A stretch of 64,000 bases of DNA. It comes from Saccharomycopsis crataegensis (Eukaryota; Ascomycota; Saccharomycetes; Ascoideales; Saccharomycopsidaceae). Shown in pieces: positions 41,484 through 54,300 of this stretch (position 1 is its first letter; each line of letters starts with the position of its first letter). The position numbers were made by a program, and so were the translations under genes. Location: positions 248,001 to 312,000 of the forward strand of contig NW_027043822.1 in the NCBI RefSeq assembly GCF_037102585.1. The letters are read 5' to 3'. Under the pieces are notes generated by a model. It was not told where the DNA came from. It saw only the letters and a list, made by a program, of their open reading frames with translations, and made no database searches.

Positions 41484-42044
41484 TTAGGAAAAAGAAGAAG
41501 AAGAAGAAGAATGGCGATGAGGAAGGAGAATTTTTTTATTTTATTTTTTTTTTTTTTTTTTCTGTTGCTTGTTTAGGTGATGCGGCACTCGATGAAATGG
41601 CGAAAAACACCAGCTGTTTTGCTTCCAGGCGGCGGCTTCGATCCTTTCGGTTGGTCTGTCGCTCGGTTTGGTCGCTTGCTCACCCGGCACACTGTGTGAT
41701 AGAGGCTGTTGAGTATTATATTTATATTTATATTTATGTGTATATATATACTAGTATTGTTGTTACACATCCTGAGGATCACCATATGAAGTAAGTAAGT
41801 AATTTAATATGTAGAGAGTACCAGACGTCGGGGTCCTTTCTTTTCTTTTCTTTTTTCCGCGTGGCTCTACCACAGGTTACGGCATTGAGAACGCTGGCTT
41901 CACTTACTTACACCCAACAACAGTATTTAGAGATATCGTACTGTATATTAACATAACATAACATAACATGACATAACATAATATAACATAAAACATAACA
42001 CATAAAACTAAACAAATATTATAAAATAAAATAGACACCGCTAA
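41484..42044. other. LAP2 promoter and 3' flank of the sugar-transporter gene
   Basis: It holds a T18 run (about 41543-41560), TTATAT repeats and an AACAT pentamer array (about 41949-42003). No gene. Confidence 0.45.
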
Positions 42045-43802
42045 TCAGATCATCTTCGCCCCATCTTCTTCCAAATGCTCAGCATCTCCCTTGACATGCT
42101 CGACGTACTTCCCTTCCTGGTAATCGTGCGGCAAGTCGTTGGCAATCCTCACCACATCCCAGGGGGTCCACGGGTTGGAAAGCGCAAACACCTTATCCAT
42201 CTCTTCAAGGGTCCTTCCAGAAGTCTCCGGGAACAAAAAGTACACCGCAGGCACCATCAAGAAGTTGATCGCCGCGAAAATCGTGTAAGTGTATGGCCCA
42301 ATGCTGTTGAACCCCACCGGGGTGATCATCACCACCAAGAAGTTGAACGCCCAATTACTCGCCGTTGATAATCCATTGGCCCCAGCTCTGATATTCTAAA
42401 AACACTGATGTTAGTTATTTGTAAGATCATCATAATGAGAAAAAAAAAAAAAAAATAAATAAAAATAAATAAAAATAAAACAGCTACTCACTAATGGGGT
42501 GATTTCAGCAGGATACAACCATGTCATCCCTAACCAACCAACAGCAAAGAACGAATTGAAGACAAACAAAAACACCGCAGCAGCAATCCCAGCCCCCGAG
42601 CCACTGGTATGGTCAGCAGCCCAATTGGTACCGGTCAACACCCCCATGGTGATTGCCTGGCCCATGGCCCCATAGAGCATCAACTTTCTTCTTCCAACTT
42701 TCTCAATGGTGTAATAAGCAACGAACGACGCCAAAAAGTATTCAGTACCATTACAAGCAGCCAAGATTCTACTGTTCAACGCCGACATCCCGATATACTG
42801 CTGGAAGATCGTCCCGGCATAGTAAGTGACAAGATTAATACCGGTGATTTGTTGGAAGATCTGGATCCATGCCGCAAGGCACACCCGATGGAAATTCTTC
42901 TGTTCTCCTTGCCTGGTCATTTCTTTGATAAGTTGTTTAGTCGAACCGGTGGCTTGCTCGGTGGAGATCACTTCTTGAATTTCCGCAATCTCTGTGGCAA
43001 TGTATTCATCGTTGGCAGGAATGTTTTCCAATGCAGAAAACACTTTGACCGCTTCGTCGATTTGTCCGACTTTCAACAACCATCTAGGGGATTCAGGTAA
43101 CGACATGATGAATGGTCCAATGATCAATGGGAAAATGATTTGAAACGCAATAGGGAATCTCCAAGAAACCGAGCTATCTTTGACAAAATAGAACCCGAAG
43201 TCCACCCAATAAGAAATACAAATCCCACCAGCGATCAAACTACCTTGAATCATCACCAATTTACCTCGCTTCTCGGGTCTAGCACATTCGGATTGCCAAA
43301 CTGGGACGGTGGAAGTATTCATCCCGTTACCGAGCCCAGCAATGATTCTCCCAGCAATCAACTGCCCGGTGGAAAACGCAGCACTTTGGATGATCGCCCC
43401 GATCACCATGATAATACACCCAATGACAATGGTTTTACGACGGCCAATTTTATCTCCAAACATCATGGTGCTTAGGGCACCAAACAAACAGCCAATTTCG
43501 TATACCGCGACCACAAACCCTTGATAAGTGGCTTTGTTAGGATGATCAATGGTGTCGATGTCAGGGAAAGTGTCTCTGAAAGTTTCTAAAGTGAGTAACG
43601 ACCCCATGACCCCTTGATCGTAACCAAACAACAAGAATCCCATCCCGGCCATAAATGACACGGCATTACTGAGATTTGAACCACTCATCCCCAAGTATGA
43701 ATAGATGGTGGTATTTTCCTTGTCATGGGAGTATGACGGCTGATCGCTGTGGTCGTCAAGGATGTGATTTGTAGTAGGTTTTTCAACAGAAGAGGAACTC
43801 AT
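42045..43802 (-). CDS. STL1-like MFS sugar/polyol:H+ symporter, one intron
   Basis: Two exons: 42492-43802 and 42045-42395. Joined they give 553 residues and restore the conserved transition ITPL-NIRAGANGLSTASNWAFNFLVVMITP, which either frame alone truncates. Sugar-porter signatures: GFLLFGYDQGVMGSL in the first helix, GDKIGRRKT, PESPRWLLK, the helix-7 FQQITGINLVTYY motif, and the C-terminal PETSGRTLEEMD. GNGMNTSTVPVWQSE closely resembles Stl1 (glycerol:H+ symporter), so glycerol or another polyol is a plausible substrate, though hexose or other sugar carriers share the fold. It is a twelve-helix plasma-membrane protein. Divergent from TOP2 with 1.9 kb between. Confidence 0.9.
42396..42491 (-). 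other. spliceosomal intron of the STL1-like gene
   Basis: 96 bases, phase 0. Donor GTGAGT after ACCCCATTA, branch TAACTAAC, acceptor TTTTAG before AATATCAGA. It lies unusually far 3' for a yeast intron, about 1.3 kb into the gene. Confidence 0.9.
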
Positions 43803-45606
43803 TATTTTTGTTGATTATGGTAAATATATACATATATATATATATATATAATTAATATAATATAATTATTGTTTAGGAGAGAAAAATAAAGAGAAATAGA
43901 TCTCCTTTATATAGATAGATATAGTATTCTATTCATCTTGAGGTATGCCTGGAGGTTGCAGGATTTTTGTGAGGGACATTACGTAATTCCTGTTAATAGT
44001 GCAGTGCAGACTTGGACTTACCTAAATGGGAGGATGATTAACAGGTTAAGTAGATGAAATATGTACCTAGGAGTACATGGTGTTTTTTTTTCTGTATACT
44101 ATTTATCGACCCCAGACGTCAAGAGTGTGTGTGGGGGGGAGGGGGGCAGCAGCATTAGAAAGATTGTGTGGTAAAAAGCAAAACAAAACAAAACAGAACA
44201 GAATAGAACAAAACAAAATAACAAAGATTCTTGGGAGAATATAAATATAATATCTAATATTTATTGTAAACTATTTGTTCCACTAACTCAGACAACACAA
44301 CCACAACCACCGTTTATAATAATTATCCCAACTTATGGGGTGCGCGGGTGCCGGAGTTGATGTTGATGTGTGGAGTGGAAACTCTAATTTCTGTACATTC
44401 GGGGGTGGTGGCCCTCGGAAGGACCCCCCTCGGAATGGGAAAAGCCCTGATTGATTGACTGATTTTACTTGGTATTATTGGGTGGGTGGTGCCTACAATA
44501 GATGTGGATGATGGGTATTGTGCTTAATGAAGATTAATATGAAGTATTTTATGAGTAATATTAGTATTCTTGTGGAGAGAGATGGAGAGAGAGAGAGAGA
44601 GAGGTATGTAGGGTCTCCCCGGGGTATATTGAAGGGAGATTCGCAAAAAACTAAAAGGAGAAGATCAATTAGACCAGCCTTGGATTACACAACACCTTAG
44701 TCTCATGAGGCTGTTGGTGGTTATTATTATTGTTGTTATTATTGTTATTTGATAGTTGAGGATAGCATTGTGAGTCATGAGAGACAAGTCCGAGAACAAG
44801 AAGATTTGGAGATACTCAATAAATAATAAGTAGACAACAACAACAACGATTGTTATTTGAATCACAGAGAGAACAACAAAGAGAACGAAGAAGAAGAAGA
44901 AGAAGAAGAAAGGGTCCAGAACAATCACACGTGCATGGTGTAGCGTTATTTGTGCGTGGTGCATAGTGATATGACGTCGTTGTGCGATTATTATAACAAG
45001 CAGAGTGCTGATAATAACAGCAATAATGACCATTAATATAATTATGATGATAATTGCAATCGCCGGGGGCCGTCCTCTGCCATCAATCAATCAATCAATC
45101 AATCACCTATGACGTAGCCAGACATCATCACAACCAGCGATCGATAGCAATGCGGGCGGTTGGCGTGGCTGCAGTTCTCCTCCCCCCGTGGGGGAATCGT
45201 CAATTTTTCATTGGTAATAATAACACTAATGCTGTTGTTATGGATGAATAAACCACTAATTCCATTCCACATGATATATATATATATATATGAGTATTGA
45301 AAATCTAAGTATTGTGTGGTTTTCATCTGTCACTAACGCACACAGTATGCCAATAACAACCCACCTCCACTCCCTTAACCGCAATTGGTGTTGATTGTTA
45401 CCGACTAACCATGGCTCATCACCGAAGACTCGAAAAAAGCCTCAGTCTACCACTGCAATAACAACATTATATAACAATACTATTACTACTACTGCTGCTA
45501 ATATACTACTGCCAATATATATTACACACAATCGGTGTACCACGCAGACGGTTGTTTTCGAAAAATATATTGCTAAATGCACCACGTCACGCCGTGTTTT
45601 GTTTTT

Positions 45607-45642
<36 letters not shown>

Positions 45643-45737
45643 TTTATTTATTTTTCCACAACATTTTCCTCATTCCTCTGGCACCACCTACCTACCTTAA
45701 CGTCTCATTTCAAGACAATCACGTCTGGAAAAAAAAA
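43803..45737. other. long divergent intergenic region (STL1-like / TOP2)
   Basis: 1.9 kb without a convincing gene. It contains an (AT)n tract next to the transporter start, G-rich (44131-44147) and CCCTCGGA-type repeats (44410-44440), GA repeats (44577-44602), GAA repeats (about 44888-44912), an ATCA pentamer run (45082-45106), another (AT)n (45272-45291) and T33. Short frames across it are low-complexity. Confidence 0.5.
45608..45640 (+). repeat. T33 homopolymer in TOP2 upstream region
   Basis: Thirty-three consecutive T bases about 100 bases before the TOP2 start codon, a position typical of nucleosome-excluding poly(dA:dT) promoter tracts. Confidence 0.9.
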
Positions 45738-48700
45738 ATGTCTAACCAGGGTGACAAATATGTCAAGCTCACTCAGTTGGAGCATATCTTACGGAGACCC
45801 GATACCGTACGTCTGTCCCAATTTATCACACTTTGCAACAAAATGTTTCGTGTTTTTTCCCCCTCCACTAACCTCATATATATATATAGTATATCGGGTC
45901 TACCGAACCAACCACAGAATTAATGTGGATCATCGACAATGAGAACAAGCTTGTTCAGAAAAATATAACCTTCGTTCCCGGAATGCTCAAGATTTTCGAC
46001 GAAATCCTCGTTAACGCTGCAGACAACAAGATCCGTGACCCCACCATGAAGAAAATCGAGGTGATCATCGATGCTGAACAAAACATGATCCAGGTGAAAA
46101 ACGACGGTAAAGGGATCCCCGTGGAAATTCACTCCAAGGAAAAAATCTACGTCCCCGAATTGATCTTTGGTCACTTGTTGACGTCTTCTAATTATGACGA
46201 CGATGAAAAAAAAGTCACCGGTGGTCGTAATGGGTACGGTGCCAAGTTGTGTAACATTTTCTCCACCAGATTCGAATTGGAGACCGCTGACAAGGCCTCT
46301 GGCCAAGGCTATAAACAATTATGGGAGAACAACATGAGCGTTTGTAACAAAGCAAAGATCACCAAATCCAAGAAAACCGAGTTCACCCGAATTGCGTTTA
46401 GCCCGGACTTGGCCAAGTTTGGCATGGAAAAACTCGATGATGATACCCTTGGGCTTTTAAAGCGTCGTGTCTACGATATCGCCGGTAGTGTCAAAGGGGT
46501 CAGTGTATACTTGAACGGTGAAAAAGTCCCACTTCGTGACTTCAAGTCGTATATCCAATTATATTTGGAATCGGCAAAAAGGGCCAAAGACGGATCTTTT
46601 GATGACGACGAAACTTCCGATGCCCCAGTTATCGTTTACGAAAAATCAGATAGATGGGAAATCGCGTTTTCCGTATCCGAAACATCGTTCAATCAAGTAT
46701 CGTTTGTCAATTCCATCGCCACCACTTCTGGTGGTACCCATGTCAACTACATCGCCGATCAAATTGTCAACAAGACAATGGAGTTCCTCAAGAAGAAACA
46801 CAAGAATGCCCATGTTAAGCCGTTCCAAATCAGAAACAACATGTTCTTGTTCGTCAATTGTTTGATCGAAAACCCTGCATTCACCTCGCAAACTAAAGAA
46901 CAAATGATCACCAAGGTTTCGTCATTTGGTTCGAAGTTCCAAATTTCCGAAGAGTTCATCAAGAAGGTGATCAAAACCGAGTTTATTCAACAAATCTTGG
47001 ATATCGCCCAAGCCAATGCCGATAAACAATTGCAAAAAACCGATGGTGCTGGTAGAAAAAACCGGGTGGTGGTCAGTAAGTTAGAAGACGCCAACAAGGC
47101 CGGGACAAAAGATAGTGAGCACTGTACCCTTATTCTCACCGAAGGGGACTCTGCTAAAGCTTTAGCGGTATCTGGTTTGAAAGTGGTTGGTAGAGATTAT
47201 TATGGGGTGTTCCCGCTCCGTGGTAAATTGCTCAATGTTAGAGATGCCACCACCGACCAAATTATGAAAAACCAGGAAATTAAAAACCTCAAAAAAATCA
47301 TTGGATTACAACACAAAAAGAAATACGATAGTGTTAAAGGGTTACGTTACGGTCATATTATGATCATGACCGATCAAGATTACGATGGTAGTCATATAAA
47401 AGGGTTGGTGATTAACTTTATCGAATCCAGTTTCCCTGGATTATTGAGCATTCCCGGCTTCTTGTTGGAATTCATCACCCCAATTGTCAAAGTTACTTTG
47501 GGGAAAAATACCCAACCAAAACTATTTTATACCATGCCAGAATACGAAAATTGGATTGAAAATGAGGGTAACAGAGTAAAATTCAAGTCCAAGTACTACA
47601 AGGGTTTGGGTACCTCTGACTCCAGGGATATGATGAGATATTTCAGCAATTTGGACCATCATATCAAACGTTTCGATACTCTCAAGATTGAGGACAAAGA
47701 TTTACTTGAATTGGCGTTTGCCAAGAAAAAAGCCGACGACAGAAAGAATTGGTTGGCAGGGTTCGAGCTTGGTACTCATCTTGATCCTAACTTGAAAATC
47801 ATCCCTTACGATGATTTCATCAACAAAGAATTGATTTTATTTTCCATGGCCGATAATATCAGATCGATTCCAAGTTTGTGTGACGGTTTCAAACCAGCGC
47901 AACGTAAAATTTTGTACACTTTCTTCAAAAAAAATATTGTCAAAGAATTGAAAGTCAACGATCTTCAAGGTTATGTTTCCAGTACCTCCAATTACCATCA
48001 TGGTGATGCGTCTTTAGTGCAAACCATTGTGGGTTTAGCTCAAGATTACGTTGGCAGTAACAACATTTATTTGTTGAGTCCTAATGGTTGTTTTGGTACC
48101 AGAGATGTCGGGGGTAAGGATCATGCCGCTGCAAGATATATTTATACTGAGTTGAGTAAAATCACTAAACATATTTTCAAAGAAGAGGACCAGAAATTGT
48201 TGAATTATATCAAGGATGATGAAAGAACCGTCGAGCCGTACTGGTATTTGCCAATTATCCCAATGGTGTTGGTGAATGGTGCCGAAGGAATTGGTACTGG
48301 TTGGTCGACCTCGGTGCCGCAATATAATCCCGATGACATTGTCGCTAATATCAAGAGATTATTAAATGGTCAAGAAATGGAACTGATGATTCCATGGTTC
48401 AGAAACTGGAAAGGAACGGTGATTCCTGCTGGTCCAGATAAGTTTAAGATGTTTGGGAGAATTGAGCGTATTGATGACAACACTCTAGTGATTAGTGAAA
48501 TCCCTGCCAAGACCTGGACCTGCACCGTCAAAGAATTCATTGAAAATGCTTTGATTAACACCACTACCGAAAAAGTCACTGAAAAATTCATTAAGAATTA
48601 CACCGAGCAAGATGATCTTGAAGGTCATAAATTCATCATCACTTTGTCGGATGAGCAAATGAAAAAGACCGAAAAAGTTGGGTATTATGAACGGTTCAAA

Positions 48701-50257
48701 TTGATCCAAAACATTGGTTTGGGTAACATGATTCTTTTCAATGAACGAGGCAAATTGCAGAAATATGAAAGTCCGTTGGAAATCATCCAATCTTATTATT
48801 TTGTGCGTCTTGAGTATTATCAAAAGAGAAAAGATTATTTGACTTCTATTATGAGGGAAGAACTTCTGCAATTGACGGCTAAGGCAAGATTCATCAAATT
48901 GATCATCGATAAGAAATTGGTCATTAGTAATCGTAAACGAGTATTATTGGTTGGAGAGTTGCAAAAATTGAATTTCCCAAGATTTGGTAAAGATGGGAGA
49001 TTAATTGAAGACAAGGCGTCTGAAGCAGAAATCACCCAAGATGATATTAACCTTGACAATGAAGATGATGAGGAAGATGCTGGTGGGGTAGAAGATGAGC
49101 TTTCCCACTCCCCTGACACCATCTATTCATCGTATGATTATTTGCTTAACATGCCATTGTGGTCGTTAACCAAAGAAAAGTACGAAAAGCTTTTGAAACA
49201 AAAGGATGCCAAGGATGAAGAATTGAATCTTTTGTTGACTAAGAGTGCCAAAGATTTATGGCTTATTGATTTGGACGGGTTTGAAGTGGCTTATGCGAAG
49301 TTTTTGAAAGATGATAAAGAGAAGATGGAGTTCGAAGCCTTCGGTAACGGCAAAAAACCGACCAAGAAAAGATCCAGAAAGAAGGCTAATGACGATGATG
49401 ATGACTTCATGCCAACCGCCAAGAAGACCAAGAAGAAGGCTACGAAGAAGGCTGATGCTGACGAGATGATGGTGATCAAAGGGGAGTTTATCGAGCCAGA
49501 GATTAAGGAAGTTAAACCAAAGAAGACTCGAGTGAAGAAGGAAGCGTCGACAGAGCCGGATATTCTTAGCCAAGTATCTAATTCCAAAATGAACGGTAAA
49601 GTTAAGAAAGAGACCAGTGACACCCCGTTGTCGGCGGCTACTGATTCCAATAAGGAGAACTCGAGCGATCGAATGTCTAATATTATGGGCCGGGCCAAGA
49701 CGATTTTTGGATCCATCGAACCAAAAGAAGAGGAAGATGATAGTAATAATGATTTGATGGAAGTTGACGAGAAGGATTTGGATGATGATATTTTTTCGAG
49801 ATTTAGTGCTGCTGCCAATAAATTTGATACCAGTTTCAGCACAGATAAGAAGTCTAGTACCGCTTCTGTTGAACCTGAAGAGAAGCCAACAAAGGGTAAA
49901 GCTGCTGCAAAGAAGACCACCGCTACTAAGAAAGCTGTTCCTGCTAAGAACGCTGTTCCTGCTAAGAAAACTGCTCCTGTGAAAAAAGCTGCTCCAAAGA
50001 AAGCTACTAAAAAGAATAAGTTTATCATTAGTGATGATGAAGACGAGATAATGGTTGATGATGATGATGTCAGTGATGATGGTAAGGATGAAGTGGAAGT
50101 GGTGATAACATCTCCTATAGTCAAGAGAAAACCTCAACGACGTGCCGCAACGACAAAGAAAAAAGTCGAGTACATTGAATCTGATTTTGAATCTGCTGAA
50201 GATGAAGAACCGGAAGTATCAGAAGAAGAGTCAGAGTATGATGATGATGATTTTTAA
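45738..50257 (+). CDS. TOP2: DNA topoisomerase II, one intron
   Basis: Exons 45738-45806 and 45890-50257 join to 1478 residues (1428 in S. cerevisiae). The junction rebuilds LEHILRRPDT-YIGSTEPTTELMWI, matching the yeast LEHILKRPDTYIGSVE start that no single frame contains. An essential homodimer that passes one DNA duplex through another using ATP. The GHKL ATPase has NDGKGIPVEIH and TGGRNGYGAKLCNIFS. The TOPRIM has TEGDSA and MTDQDYDGSHIKG (Tyr where S. cerevisiae has His). The breakage domain has the active-site Tyr at about 773 in AARYIYTEL and GAEGIGTGWST. The C-terminal 270 residues are acidic/Lys-rich with KKA repeats, the usual disordered regulatory tail. Confidence 0.98.
45807..45889 (+). 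other. TOP2 spliceosomal intron
   Basis: 83 bases after codon 23, phase 0. Donor GTACGT, branch CACTAAC (about 45866-45872), acceptor TATATAG. Splicing is required to recover the conserved YIGS motif. Confidence 0.94.
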
Positions 50258-51321
50258 CTGAATTTTTGACTAAATTATTTTTTGTACATTAGAAATTAAT
50301 TGGCTTAGTGAAAGACACTGTTTTTTTTTTCTTCACTACTGTTGATTGATGCTTTTAATCTATTTACATATATTCATTTAATAGAGTGATTTTTTTTGTC
50401 TCTCTTTACTTTTATAAAATTCCTCTTGAAATGATATCGATATGCCGTGGCCAGGCATTTGTGAATAAGATTTCATGTTGGCGAGGTCTTGGTATTGTAA
50501 TGTGACAATGAGTGTCAATTATTCTGAATAATAAGATGCATAGATATATAGACATAGATTTGATAACAACTATATAAACAATAGATTATTCTATTTGTAC
50601 AGCTTGTGATAATAAAAATCTCCAAGGAATTGAAAAATGGAGAAAATTGACAAGAGAATCTTCAATAGTATTGTGATACTAATTATTCAGCGATATGTAA
50701 TAAGCGATGCAGGACGCTGCATATGGACACACACAAATAATCCTGGAACTAATTTTGCTGGAGGGGCGAGATAGTTTTTCTTGTGCAATTTACCGAGAAA
50801 TATGAGTACGAAAAGTGGTGTATGGTGCAAGTAGTCAATAAAACAACAACCTACAAGTACGGTTGTTAGCTTTTTTCCATGGCGCCAGTCCTCCAAAATT
50901 GAGTTTATCGTTGAGTATTTTACCCCATACGCACCCCAGCCGGGGCCTGGCCAGCCCAGGCACTGCCGAGGGAGACACCCCAATTACACGCTACGCTACA
51001 TGGGGCAAGATCCGGGATGCCCACAATCACTAGATGATACATCCCACAGAAAATAACCAATGCCTATTAATGCTGAAAGATATTTCTCAACAAATATATA
51101 CCTGTTGTTGTGGTTTATTTTTTATTTTTTTTTTGTGGGAAAATTCTTTCTGTTCATGCGTGTCTCGTGTGACTGTGCATAATACTGCGTGACGTTTTTT
51201 TTTTTCTTTTCTTTGCGGAGACAAAACCACGAATTTTGTTGTTGGTTGGATCGGTTATATATATTATTGTTAGTCTATTCTACTCTGTCTGTCTCCATAT
51301 ACAATAACATACCATACATAC
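50258..51321. other. intergenic between TOP2 and zinc-finger gene
   Basis: Mostly AT-rich, with a compact GC-rich block (about 50930-50985) containing short inverted repeats (CCCC-agcc-GGGG; GCCTGG-ccagc-CCAGGC). No gene. Confidence 0.45.
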
Positions 51322-54300
51322 ATGTCTGTAGATCAGACAACCGTCCCCGTCCCCCCTGTTGTTCCAAAGGGCCTGCTGTTCGTTTGCCCCACATGCTCAA
51401 AACGGTTCACCAGAAAAGACTACTTGACAAGACATGAGCTCAACCACAACGATGTCAAACCATTCAAGTGCGAGCAGTGTAACTTGTCTTTCACACGAAG
51501 TGATTTATTAGCTAAACATTTCCGATCCAAGGCCCATCAGCGAGCCCGCACCAAAATTGAAGGATCTTCCGCTACGATCTTCAACCAAACCCCCAAGATA
51601 ATAACGTCTCACAACAATACCCTAACAAATCCTTCTGCCAAAAACACTACTGATAAAATTACCAATCTTACTACTGGTGCTACTACAAAAAATACTAATA
51701 AAAGCAGGGCAAAAAGATTATTCGATCAGTCCATCCATCCAATCAGTTCCTATGCCTTATTCAATAATGATCTTAAATCTTTCACCGATCCCACAAGCAT
51801 TGGTTCATTTTCCCCCCCTGCCTCATTATCATCATCGTCGCTAAAATCCCCATCAATCACTGATGAATCAGAACCACAGCGCAAGAAATTCAAAAGATTG
51901 GGGATCGCTAATTTTTTAAATGATCAAGATGAAAAAATCCACGCGCCACCTCCCCAGCCCTCAATCATCCTTCCCTCATTGTCCTTGGGTGCAACATCGT
52001 CAATGATTCCCGGTACCAACATTCATATGAATTTCACGAACCGTGGGGATATCACCCCAAACAATTCGCAAATTGATGTTGGAATGAACACTCTTCAAGG
52101 ATCATCAACATCAACATCATCAACATCATCATCATCATTGACAAATCAAAACCCTTCGGGAATACCTGATAAAGGCATCAACAATCATCATCGTCAATAT
52201 CAACCAGTCCACAATGCGGGAGATAACGGGGCCAGTAGATTGCAGAATTTTGTATTCGACAGCAATAATCAGCAACCTAATCATTTATTCCCTACTCCTC
52301 ATAATAATAATAATTCGGTATTCAATGCGTTTTCCCAAACCCCCGATATGGCTGGTGGGTTCATTGATAATTTGTTATGGCTATTTAGCGATGTATCTCC
52401 ATTAACCGATGGCAGTATCAATAATAGCATTGGTAAAAGCGTTGCCGCAAATTCTGCGACTAATTACAATACTCCTTCTATGCAAAGCATGGAGAGATCT
52501 AATTATTTCGATCTCAATCCCGTCGTTTATAAATCACCCGATAATTCCCTGACCGAGTCGTTGGTGATTAATATTGACAACGCCACCAGAACCAGCATCA
52601 TCAATGTGTTTGCCACGGTAAAAGAAATCAACAATATCCCATTATCAAGATTTGACGATTTTTTGGATTTGTATTGGTTCAATTTTGCCCAAACTTTCCC
52701 GATCATCCATAGACCAACTTTCAACCCCAATACCGTCGACATTTATTTATTGATTAGCATGTTAATCATTGGTATGGCTTATTCATTGGATAAGTTTGAG
52801 TACGAGCTTTCCATAACCCTCAACAAAAAATTCAGGAGAATTATCAAAGATGTCGTCGATGAAACTATCGAACTACCTCTCCCGATAATTCAATCTTTAG
52901 TACTCCATAATTTCTCTGCCAAGAACTACGGTGATATAAAATTGACCCAGCTAGCCCTAATAGACCATGGCTCGAATATTTTGTACTTGAAATTTAGCGG
53001 GATGTTGGATACTTTGACGGAGCCGGCAGTTTACCAGACAAGTGCCTGCCTGGAAAAAGAGATTTCTGACCGATGGCATGAATGGATCTATTATGAGACT
53101 TGTAAAAGAACGGTGTTCTTTGAATTTATTTGTGATACCCAGCACGTCACCTTCAGCAGATTGAAATTACTATCGGCGTTCGACATCAAATTAGAACTAC
53201 CGTGTACCGATGAAGTGTGGTACGCTGCAAACCCTACGAAGTTCTTTGCAGAATATCAAAAGCAACCACAAGGATTATCTGATAAATTGAAGGTGGAGAT
53301 GCCAATGGGGAGAGGCTATAATGCGGAAATTACTAAAGATGCAGAAAATGAGAAAAATCCTCCCCATCAAAACATTACACAACAAAATAGAAGGTTCCCT
53401 AGTAAAATTGGTCACGAACTGGCAGAAGGTGGTAATAACAATAAAAGTAACTCTATTACTTCTACTACTACTACTACTACTACTACTACTATTATCAATG
53501 ATATTGGAAATACCACCAGACCTGGTCAAGACCACCATGCTTCAAATAGCGCAGCTACATTCACCCATTCAATTAATATGATTAACAAATGGCCCAGTTT
53601 CTTATGGAGCTTGAAATCGATGATGATGGAATACAAGGAAAACCAAAAGGATTACTCCCTCAATTGCTACTCGTTATTTTCACGGTACATCATTCTCCAC
53701 GGTCTAATGCGTACTTGTTGGGATATGAGATCTCAAGGTTTCCTTGACTTGGGGGTTGCCTCAAAGGAGAAATTGAATGAGTTTTTCAAAAAATTGGAGC
53801 GGGCATTTTTGAATTGGAGAGGTTATTTTGATTTCCACATGAGATTATACGATACCCAATCGCGGAAGAAAGAAACCAGGGCAACAACAACAACTTTGTC
53901 CATCAATAATAATAGTAATAATAATATCCATGATATAGATGGTCCGCTCCTGAAATCCCAAGCCAATGAGATAAACCGAGTGTTTCTTAACAATTACTCT
54001 CCTACTAATGGCTCATGGGCCAACCTTAGCTTCTACTATACTGGGCTTTTCACACTTTATGCCGATATCACCGCGATCAAGAAATTTGCCAGTGAATGCA
54101 AATCGTTCTATACCAAGGACAGAAATTCTACTTATAAAGATATGAACGAAATGGAACGTGAACTGAACCAAATGCATATCAGACAATGGGCCAGGTCCCT
54201 CAATGGTGAACTAGCACTTGTTGAAGCCAGTAAGTTCTTGACCTTGGTGTTTAAACATGAAGGGACGGTGAACACGTTTTCCCACGTTCCAGGAACCATG

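Noticed and set aside
41715-41745. Matches to the S. cerevisiae ARS core (ATTTATATTTA)
   Set aside because: Expected by chance many times in AT-rich DNA; no supporting context.
44665-45090. 141-codon minus-strand frame between STL1-like gene and TOP2
   Set aside because: Ile/Val/Phe-rich translation of GAA, TTAT and similar repeats; no domain or codon bias.
49256-50137. Long minus-strand frames opposite the TOP2 C-terminus
   Set aside because: Antisense shadows of the Lys/Asp-rich tail; Ser/Ile/Leu-rich composition with no features.
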